Positions 48,421 to 58,703 of a stretch of 64,000 nucleotides of DNA are shown one piece after another. This DNA is from Straminergon stramineum (taxonomy: Eukaryota; Streptophyta; Bryopsida; Hypnales; Calliergonaceae): NCBI GenBank assembly GCA_963920665.1, contig OY987264.1:30360906-30424905 (forward strand). The letters are read 5' to 3'. The notes under the pieces were generated by a model. The model did no database searches, was not told where the DNA came from, and saw nothing but the letters and a program-made list of their open reading frames with translations. Made by a program: the position numbers and the translations under genes. How positions within the stretch are numbered: position 1 is the stretch's first letter; every line of letters starts with the position of its first letter.

Positions 48421-50748
48421 ACCCTAGAAATAATAATCAGAACATGAGAGGCGAGCTCCAAATAGTGCAGCAATTCTCCAGATAGTGTCCAACCAGCGGG
48501 ACCAACTAATTGCATGTTGCTTGTAACTAGTTAGCAATCTTCACTGAATACAGGGTCGTTAAGGGGACCCATACTAATTAATCGACATTCCACACTATAT
48601 AAATATCTATTTTTATTACTCAGTATATATCAGTAGTTATTGAAGTGTCCGAGGGATGTACATCATGTTTCAAACATCTACAGTTTTCCGCAATCAATCC
48701 CTTCAATTTTTTGGTCCCCCTAATATCCTTATTCAATGTTGATATGCAGTTGAAAGTTGTAGATTTTGAATTGTGGATTCCATCCGTATGATTAGATTCA
48801 CTAATGCCATCACCAATATTTTTTTTATAATTTTGAAAGAGAAATTCCAAAACTCCTTCAAAATTTGATTACAAGCAAAATATTATCATTTTTTTGGTAA
48901 AATTTGTTGGAATGGATTGGAAATGAGGTTCTCTTCACATGGTGATTTTTTGAGATTTTTGTGTTCTTAAAATCTATGACCTCATTTTGGCAAATCTCAT
49001 TCTGAACTAGAGTCAATGCAATTTTGGCTTGGTCAACCACTTGACATACTTTTCACATTGGTAATTTTAGAAAAATATGAATTCTAGTAACACCTAATCC
49101 AACCCTTAGATAGGACAATAGCTTGATAAAGTTCCTCCAAAAATTAAAATAACTTTCATCTACATAGTTAGGAGGATGAAACTTGAGTTTCAATTTGTTA
49201 ATCATCGAGAAAATGGACGTCGGAATGCTTAAGGGTTAAAGTGCCTAGGCTCTAAAATCGACCAACTCAAATGTATATTTTGGAACATGTTGCTTTTTCT
49301 TTGTACCAACAATGTACAAATAATGTACATTTGAGGAAGTGGGCAATTTTAGAGCCCTATACCATTTCAACTTCATAAAATCATAACCAATTCCTCAAAG
49401 CTCCAAAAAATATGAAACGACTTGGGCTATATGCTAATTCCATTTGCCTTTCAAGAAACATTTACCAAAAAATATTTTAAGAATTTTCACCTCCCCAAAT
49501 TCAATTTCAGCTCTTAAATGTGCGCTTTATGGACCTCCTACCTTAATATTATTTATTTTCTCTACTTGTAGGGTCTAGCAATGGTGCACAATAGCTTGAA
49601 ATTTCACATGAAAGTCCAAATGAAAGTGAAACATGTATTAAAAGAAATAGTAGTATGGTGGGGTTGAGAATCCTTCAGAATTCATTTCTTATCTTAGGAA
49701 TTGAGACATGGAGATATTTAGGAGTAGTGGCATTTTCAAATTGTCTTGTATAGATATTTATATACCAATCAAATAGAGGATTGTACTAAGGTAAATCAAC
49801 CCATTATGGACCATTTACCCATTGTGGACTCCAAAGAATGCCCCCATTATGGTTTTCTTTTACTTATTGAGATTTGGGCCACATTCAATATCTTAGCTAA
49901 TGAGAATGGAGTGATTAGTGACCACAATAGGAGCTTTCAATTTTTTAGTGTTAGTTCATTGCAAGAAGTGCCTTTTTCAGGTCTTCTATGTTAAAAAATA
50001 CTGTTACCAACATAGGTGAGTAAGATGAGTATTATGGATCAGTTGTGGTTGGTTTTGGGGTAGTCTACAAGCTCTTTTAGGCCATGCAAGGCTAAACTCT
50101 TCAAAAATTCATAACAAATTCACACTTTGTTGAAAAAATATAGTTTCAAATGCTCTTGCCATTTCTATCACTTGACTTTCTCTAGAAAAAAAGTAGAAAA
50201 TTTCATAAATGACAAGAGAGCAAAACCCTCATTTGGTCCGTAGTGGGTTGTTTTACTTTAAAGGTTATATGAAAGAAACCTACAAAAATAACACATATTC
50301 TTTTGGATAGAAATAATTGCGATTCACCGCTAACCTCGGTATTATAGTATTTGTTGTATGTATTTAATTTAGTTTCAATGTGGCCCCCTTGCATCTTAGT
50401 GGGGAGATTGCACATCTGCATAAGTACTATGAATTTACTACAAAGTAAGATTCTCCTCTACTATATGTGGATAAATGTAAAAGCATACCCCACGTTTAGT
50501 AGTCGGTTAACTTTATATTTCAATACCTCTTATTATTATTTGAGAGTCTTTGTGGTTTCAAATATGAATTCAAAATTTTTAAACTAAAGAATGTTGGCAA
50601 GACTATTCTAAAGAAATCCCTCTACATCACCTCAAATACAAACATCTACAATATATTATGTTTTTCTTTTGACCTCTTCTAAGAGTAAGTGCAATTAATA
50701 ATCAATGGAACACATTCCATCTTTTTAAACTCCTACAAACATCAATTT

Positions 50749-51662
50749 TTAACCCCTAGAGGACCAACATGAGGTACAAAACTACTTCAAAATACTCATC
50801 CTTAAAGTAAGGTCGAAATCTTTTATCAATATTTATATTTTAACAAATCCAACCGTAGGATCCTTTGGTTAACTTGTTCAAGTACATTGTCCCAAATTTT
50901 TAGAATGAATATCTTGACCAATTGCAAGTTCAATGTCAATGTGACTAAACTTCAAAATGTAGCTTTTCTAGCCCTTCCAAATGGTGAAGTTTTGTCTTTC
51001 AACATTTTTAGAAAAAAACAAGTATATCATGTAACTTGTGCATTTTAATCAATGTATTGAAAAATGGGTTAAAAACATATATAAAAAATTTCAATTAAAA
51101 ATACTTTCATATTCATCTTTAGAAAAATTGTAAAGTGGAAGGTAGTATATATTGAATGAAAGAAAAAGCTAATTTGCTAATAATTTTTACAAAAATTGAA
51201 AATTCTTAATTGCAATGGTGAGAATTTTCTATTTAAAAGTTTGTATTCATTATTTTTATTTTTATTTTTTCAAAGTCGAGAGCAAAAGACAACTTTATAT
51301 GATTTTTTCTACCTTCATGGTTGACAAAATAAAACTCCTCATAATTTTTTTTCATTATTCTGAAATTGAAAGGTTCTAATGTTTTTGAGTAGATTTTAAT
51401 CTATATAATTCCAAAAAAATAATTAATATTTTTTTAGATTATATTTTTTGTTGCCCAATTTGACATTGAAGTCAAAAAAGTCCCTCTAACTTTTTCAATA
51501 TTTATCAAAATGACATGAAAACAAAGCTTCACTCATAGATTTTGATGAGTAGTATCCATTGGACTAAAATATTCTTGCCAAAATTCCAAATTATGAAGTC
51601 AATAGAAGTTGCCCAGGTTCTCAAAAAGCCCTAAGTGGGCTCCTTGGTCCTTTAGGGATTAA
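50749..51662. mobile_element. TTAA-flanked element, 914 bp
   Basis: The left end is TTAACCCCTAGAGGACCAA and the right end TTGGTCCTTTAGGGATTAA, an inverted repeat of about 18 bp with two mismatches and TTAA at both edges. The interior is AT-rich without coding capacity. Confidence 0.75.
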
Positions 51663-54600
51663 TCAATTCAAACATTAGAGGTCTAGATTTTGGAAGTTGA
51701 TGGAGTTAGTTCCTTCAACTTGAAATGGGCACCTTCAAATTGCACCCTATCTATAAATGCCATCATCATTCTATGTTCATCTCCAAAATCCATGTATATA
51801 TGTAGAAGAAACGTGATTTTAGAGCATCTACCACAAAAATTTGACTCTTCATTAACTTTTGCATACATTGCCTAAATGTCATGGTCTTTGTTGCGTTTGA
51901 ACCTCCCTTCGCTTGGCAACAAGAAAATATGGAAACTTGATTAATGTAATAATAGAAATTATGCACAATAGTAAAAATAGCATTTTTGGAGGTACCCACT
52001 TCACAAGGTTGCTCAAGAATCAAAAAGTAAAATACATCCCATAAGGTCCTAATGCACAGTTCCCATAATGATATTGAAAAAAAAATTGGTAGTCATAAGG
52101 GAATTCTAGATTTTTCTTAGAATGCATTTTTTGGACACCATATGAATAAACTAAGATTTTTCAAAGTGTTGAAAATAGAGATTTCTAAAACTGACCATAG
52201 ACTCTTATGAATAGTGGGCGTACATTTTAAGCAAGAATCTAGGGTGAAAAATTAAGTTTAGTTACCTTATCCATTTCCTTGCAACCATTCGAATTCAAAT
52301 TCAAACAAGACGTGTGGGCCCTAGAGAATCACCTACAAAAACAATATTATACATCTACATTGAAGAACTTGTTCTTGCAAGATGTAAATCGGGATTATTC
52401 TTAGGGAACGAGTAATATTGTTTGTAAAGCCTCCGGGATGACTAACATATATCTATTGAAACTGCATGAGTTAAAGAGGTATAGAAATGGGGACCATTAC
52501 ATACTTGGAAAACTTGAGTATATTACATACTTGGAAAAATTTAGAGTTTTACATTTTTACATTACATTCTAGGTATATTCTATGCATATTCTAATTAGAT
52601 TTTCAAATTTCTTCTCTTGTTGAGTTTAAAGAACGTTAGATTACATGTAAAATTTTATAATCTGTAAAAATGTTTCCTTTCATGTTACCCTAGGTACGTT
52701 TTAACTCATGTGGTCTTCTAACTCAACCCAAGTTAGGCCTTCAAGCACCTATTCTAGCCAACACAACACCCATCCTACTATGCTCCCTAATCAACCATCT
52801 AATGAGACCTTTATAAGTGTTTGAGCCTCCATAAGTGTTTTCCTTTCTTTTGGGAAAACAATCAAAACATGTCCACTTAAAACTTCAAATATACTATGCA
52901 AAGGAAAGAAAAATAAATAGATAAAAAATGAAATCCATGAAAAAATGACTTCCAAAAATTGAACCTAATTTTCACTCTAGAAAGGTCCATAACCATATGA
53001 AATACAATGATGTTGGCACAAAAGAATTCATTTTTAGATATTGATTTCATTTACTCATACTTTAATTACTATAAACCCATTTCCATGTGTTTATGTTATA
53101 AAAGAAGTTCACATATATAAAAATTAATAGCTGTGACAACCATATTTATCTTTTAGAGTCTATAAATTAATGTTGATAGACATTGGTTGTCAAAAAAAAA
53201 TACATTGATGTTTTCTTCATCAAGTTCTTATGTTTCTTATCCAAAAATAGCATAAGGAACTATAATACTTTGTGTGATATTCACTTTGGAATACATACCC
53301 TTCCTTGAAATCAACCTTGTCACAAGGTTATTCAAACATCAAACCATGCATCCACCCCACATTCTCTTATATTGCACGCATCTAAATATTAAAGCCCTTT
53401 GTATAACACAATACAACAAAATATTCCATGAGCTCCCGAAAATGATATTATTACGTATAAAATACAAATGCTTTGTATTCATGAATGCATGAAACTTCAA
53501 AGAAAAATCCTTGGAAAACACCACCCCACAACCCCATCATAACTATACCTTTGTTATAATCCTAATTCTATAAATTGTACATGTAATGCCCACTTATACT
53601 ATGATATGCTTTAACTTAGAACAACACCTTTCCAAAAGACCTCCTTCTTGACTACCATATTACAACAATACAAATTTCATGCAATTTATTGAATTCACAT
53701 ATTGCAAGGACAAATTCTCTCCAAAGTTTGTACTATATGAACTTAATAAATACCATTCACTCATTGCCAACATTAGAACCTTAGGTTGGATTACACAACC
53801 ACAATTACTATATGTCCCCATGGTACAACTCAAATCCCATTTGTACAATTACTTTTCCAACATCTTCAAATCCCCATTTTGGCTATAAAACAAATAAAAT
53901 TTCAAACGTTAATAATAGTGCCATTACATACACCACTTACATATTACTGTACACACAACATTTTGAAAACAATCAAACACTTTCAAATATATGCAAATTA
54001 TCCTAAAATAAATAATGCTCCTCACATCTCCTCTATTCCCCAATCCTACACTCATCACACATCCTTTTTACAGCTCAAGCAAATTACTCAACTCTCGACC
54101 TACTCCCCATTCCTTCTCAAATGAAATTAGTTAGTATAGTCTCTCTTTTTATAGAGGTATGTAGTTTAGGTGTCGCTCGGACTAGCTTTTTAGAGCCAAA
54201 TATGGGAGCCTAAGCAAACAAAATTCATGATTTATGCCAACTACCTAGAATGGTTGGATTTTTTTTTTATTGAAGTAAAAATTAAAGTATGAAAGCTATA
54301 AATATGGTAGAGGTTGAAGTAATTTAAAGATTAGCAAAGGTTGAAGTAATTAAGTTAATCTTGAAATTCTTGTTCAATTCAAAAAGTATTCAAAGAAAGT
54401 CTTCTAGTTTTTACAAGCAAGAAAGTTTTTATCTATAAATTTATCCAATATAAGGATGAAAAATACAAAAGATTTTATATTTATATTTTTAATTAATAAT
54501 TTAAAAAATTAAGAAATTAAGAAAGAAAAAATATCAAGCACATTTTCTATCTAAAATCTTAGATCTGATTAGTTTTTGAATATTTAATGCAAAAATAAAG

Positions 54601-55193
54601 ATAATTTAGTTCCTTAGGTGATCCAACTATTGAGTAAATTATTTTTGAATTTCTTAGCAACAAAATGTCCAAAAAGTAGTGTCAAAAAGTTCTAACATGA
54701 TGATATTACTCGAAGTGAATCAATACTTTGACTTATAATGAGTGTGAGTTCTCAAAAATCTTAATTTGAATTGTAAGCAATCCTATTTTGAGAATTAAGT
54801 GATACTTAGTTCATAGTGTGAAGTTCAATAAGAAATATGATTTTCAGATTTTCCAAAATTTTAGTATTCAATAGCCTTGCTTTTGAAACTAGCAATAATA
54901 ACTTCAAATTATGTCTTTGGGCACTTAGATTTCAAAAATGGTAAAAAATTTGAGTAAAAATCTTTCTAGGGACATTCTACATGAAGGTAGGGTTTGACAT
55001 CCTATGGTTACAATTTTCATTGATGTATTTTTTCCATCCCCCAAAATTGAACCCAAATTACCATTTTTTGCAATTCATAGGACTCAAAATGCAAAGGAAT
55101 TTTATGGGTTAGCAATGTGCATAAAAAAATATTATACTTCAGCTAGCTCTATATCACAAGCCTTGAGGAGTGATGCTAATTTAAGATTGAAAG

Positions 55194-56145
55194 TTAACCC
55201 CTCAAGGTTCTTGACTATGTTTTCACCAAAAATGCTCTAAAAATGTTATTTCTAGTACAAGTACCAAATTCTGGAAAAAAACATTTTTGGACATATGTAT
55301 TTGTAGGATCTTGTAATATGATGGTTTGAAAAGATGTGAAAAAAATTTCAACAATTTTCACTATGTAGATTACAAGATATAAGTGTTTGAAGCGACAAAA
55401 ATCCCTTTTGTTGTCTTGCAAAAATTTGGGCAACTGCACTTCACAAGGTCAGATCATTATGAAAAAATGTTCAAAATGTTTTCAACTCTTTTGATTCATT
55501 CTTCAAGGCAAGTTATCTATATGCATTGAAAAAAATTTAGATCATTTGGAATGGTACAACATATAGGAAAAAATTAATATGTATAAAGAAGTAGAGAATG
55601 ACTCCAAATATTAAACTATTAACAATTTATTTATAGAATTGAAAAATGCCAATCCCAATAGTTGTGATCTTGTAATAAACAATCTGCATCGAACATTTTT
55701 ATTTTTTTCCCGAAAATATGGAAAATTGAATCAAATAAAGGTCTTCAAAGTTTATTTTTGAGTGAAGATTTCATAACTACCCAGAAACTACCCACAACTA
55801 AAATTCCTTGTAACTTTCATCTCTTAAATCAAAATAGAAAGATTCAAAGCTTTCCACTCATAGATAAATCTAGAAAACCAATTTCAAATTTTTATTTCAA
55901 AAAAAGGGATTTTTAAAGAAGTTTTTTTTGCCCAGGCTGCCTACTGAGCAATGAGAAGTACATATCATATAATAAATTTTTAATGATGTATTCAGAAGTA
56001 ATGAAAATTGTTGGGTCTTGAAGCTACTCCTGGAGTATATGATATGTGAAAATTTCAAAGAAATAAAATAAAAATTCCAATCATAGTAAATCACCCCAAA
56101 TCGCTATGTTGCCAAAAAAATGCTATTTGGTGCTTTAGGGGTTAA
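55194..56145 (+). mobile_element. TTAA-flanked element, 952 bp
   Basis: The left end is TTAACCCCTCAAGG and the right end GGTGCTTTAGGGGTTAA. The interior matches 20772-21451 in reverse orientation over most of its length, which shows a dispersed family with defined ends. No transposase frame is present. Confidence 0.75.
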
Positions 56146-56734
56146 GAGAATAGTTGTTCCATTCTGAGGGCTTTTCGTTGCAGTAACTTAAGTTACTCTA
56201 AGTAATCATTGATGCAGTTTGAGCTAAAAACATTGCACAAATAGTCTAGGTGTGGTCAATTCTGTCCAATAACTTACCGGTAAATATACCGCCAACCCAA
56301 CGTTCGTTCAATTCTGTTGTACTGTACTGTACAGTACTGAACATGGTGGAGAATTCAAATTCGAGCATCAGGCTACGGCAACCTTGATTTGCTGATTTTG
56401 TTAATAATCAGAGGATGACAGCACAGTTGAGAATTAAAAGTTAAGCAATTAAGTATGGGAAACGGGGCAAAGTTTCAGGTTGAGTCCTCTTTTGTGATGA
56501 TGATAAAGAGACAATTGCTTGGAAGCAAGAGTAGCAAAACTAATCTTGTTCTGAGCATCTAACAGCCGCAGTATCAACTAATCAAAGTAGGGCTCCTCTG
56601 CCGAACGTCAATGTTCCACAAGTGTAAGTCCTTTGTAGAGTTACTTCCTATTTAAATAGTATGGGAATGATGGTCCTTGGCTGTTCATGGCTGTTGATTT
56701 GGAGTGCTCAAATTTACTGCTGAGTGAAGATAGC

Positions 56735-58331
56735 TTACAGTCTTAGGGCCTTGTTAGTGTCGGGGTTATTGCCCAAAGCCTGACGAATGAGCCTTTCGGG
56801 GACGACCGTCTCTCCAATGAAGCGCAAAATTTGATGAGTAAAACGCTCCACCAACTTGAATCCTCGAGAAGTTTTTTTCTTCATGCTACAAAGTTGATAT
56901 AGGATTTTGGAGATCCTCTCAAGGGTTGCTGCTTTTTGAACTGCCTGAGTAACCTGAATAATATTGGTCCCTGACTTATAATCGGAGAACATGGCTTCGC
57001 CGAGCAAATTTTCTTTGTTTTATTTAGAGCAAATTGCTGAAGCATCAGACTTGGCCAGACTCTCATATATACACTGTTATACATTTGTTTAGTCGGAATC
57101 ATACTCTTCAAATCTTCTCCGCACACGTCCATCTTCCCCTCCTCCATAGCTCCCGCTTCAATAATCCAGCGGTAACAACTTGAATTTTCAGATCTGGAGG
57201 TGAAGGTCCTCAACTCATGAATTTCAAAGTTTTTGGCACAATGAGTTCCTATTTGAATCAATTTTCAACAAGATGGAGAAGTATTCATACTTTTCTCTAG
57301 CTCTAATCAGCTGCACAACACTCTCGTCTAACATGACAGAACTGACGACTTTGCCAGCCAATTCATCACTCGAATTCGGTTCATCCGTTTGCCTGCCTTT
57401 CCTTTTCCGACTTCTTGATTTGTCTGGCAGAGTCGACACCTCCTTTTTTTTCGATTTTCTGTCACCCTCTGCAGCTCCCTTCTTGCCCTTTTTCTTTGAC
57501 CGAGCCTTTCGCTTCTTTTTCAGTTTTGCAGCTAACCTGCAGACCGATTTACAAGAATCAATCCTTCAGCAAGATTACCAAAAACAATACCTCTGTTCTC
57601 CAATTTCAGATTCAGGTGTAATTTGAATTTCGTTTTACATCTTTCAAACTTTGTGTGTGTATTAACAGTTTGAGAATGAAGTCTATGAAAACAGAATAAA
57701 AAATTGAAGCCTAAGGTAATCCAAAAAACAACTGAAAAATGGAATGAAACGGATACCCTGTCCTCAGGTTCCCAAAGACCCTCGACCGGAGTAGACTTCG
57801 CAACCTTGGTCGCAACATATGTGAAATTCAACAACCGAAAACATTACGTTACAAAGAAAACACATACCTCTTCGAATTCTCTTTCCCATTCCTCCGAGAC
57901 TGCTCTGCCTCCTCTCGACCCTAATCACAAGAAAACCTATAACCAAGCGAAATTCAAATTTCCTGAGCACGAATGCAAGGCCGAAAACTACACAGTATTT
58001 AAAATCATACCAGCACGATCTTGTCACCTCCAAGCTTCCTATGAGCATACCATCACCTAAAAACTGGTGACCCTAATTTTCCCACAACTACACAAACTTA
58101 TCACCTCCGAGCTTCACGAAAGTGCATTCCATCACCAAAACAGGGAAACCCTAACTCTTCTACACCGCACAATCTTATCACCTCCGACGAGCTTCCCATG
58201 ATCAACAGAAATGTAATCCATCAACAATTTTTTTCGGACACTAAGAAGCGCAGCCGATTTCTTTACCTTACCTTGTTTAAAGTGATCTCCTCAGAAGCAT
58301 CGTCGTCTGAATCAACCAGAGGATCCGCCAT
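56735..58331 (-). CDS. Unrecognised basic nuclear-looking protein, five exons, 232 aa
   Basis: Exons in transcription order: 58331-58272, 57920-57868, 57536-57291, 57193-57073, 56953-56735 (last acceptor could be 9 bp later). All are GT-AG and in phase. The protein starts MADPLVDSDDDASEE. Residues 38-90 are extremely basic (KLKKKRKARSKKKGKKG, KSRSRKRKGR) and likely a nuclear or nucleolar signal. A conserved-looking block VVSSVMLDESVVQLIRARE follows at about 101-119, then CYRWIIEAGAMEEGKM. The C-terminal 70 residues are predicted helical and contain LERISKILYQL, FKLVERFTHQILRFIG and PERLIRQALGNNPDTNKALR. I do not recognise the family. It is divergently paired with the HACD gene and probably shares its promoter. 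Confidence 0.62.
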
Positions 58332-58703
58332 GTCGCCTTAAATTGACAGAATTCCAAATTGCTAGACGATTCTCTCGCTTCTAAATGCAAGGCAACGCTC
58401 CAGAAGAGACAGCAGCAATACTAGGCGATTCCGCGACGGAGATGCTCACAACGTTCCCCGATGCTCCCACGTTCCCCGAAATTCGCAAAAGTTCCCCGTT
58501 AGGGGCGCGTAAGCGTCTCCTAACGGGGCCCATAATAATTCAAATGACCATTCCATTTCCTCCGTTCATTTTGCGACGGAAAGAGGAAGCCATTTAGCAA
58601 AACTCGAAACTCATATGCAAGCTTATATTCATCGCCATCAATTAGGGTTTTCCTTAGAAACTCTGCTTCACTTTGCTTGCAATTGCACCGCCAACTTCTG
58701 GCT
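58332..58703. promoter_or_regulatory. Divergent promoter interval, 372 bp, with a GC-rich hairpin
   Basis: Start codons of the two flanking genes face away from each other across this interval. It is GC-richer than the surroundings. It contains repeated CGTTCCCCG (about 58452 and 58470) and a further GTTCCCCG (58491-58498). The last runs into an inverted repeat CCCCGTTAGG (58494-58503) / CCTAACGGGG (58519-58528) with the inner halves GGCGC/GCGTC partly paired. This may be a binding site or a duplicated cis-element. Confidence 0.55.

Larger units (their letters stand above)
48421..56734. other. Gene-free AT-rich intergenic DNA with two large TTAA elements
   Basis: No credible coding frame is seen; the longest, 53786-54124, is low-complexity. 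A right-terminus-like GCTTAAGGGTTAA lies near 49219-49231 with no partner found. GGACCTCCTACCTTA at 49531-49545 repeats the string near position 480. The last 200-500 bp may be the 3' UTR of the next minus-strand gene, and 56150-56700 is less AT-rich. Confidence 0.45.

Noticed and set aside
57532..57834. Possible extra exon (frame with VEGLWEPEDR) between exons 2 and 3 of the 232-aa gene
   Set aside because: Exon 2 (ending in phase 2 at 57868) joins exon 3 directly in phase, and inserting this frame needs a poor acceptor and breaks phase.
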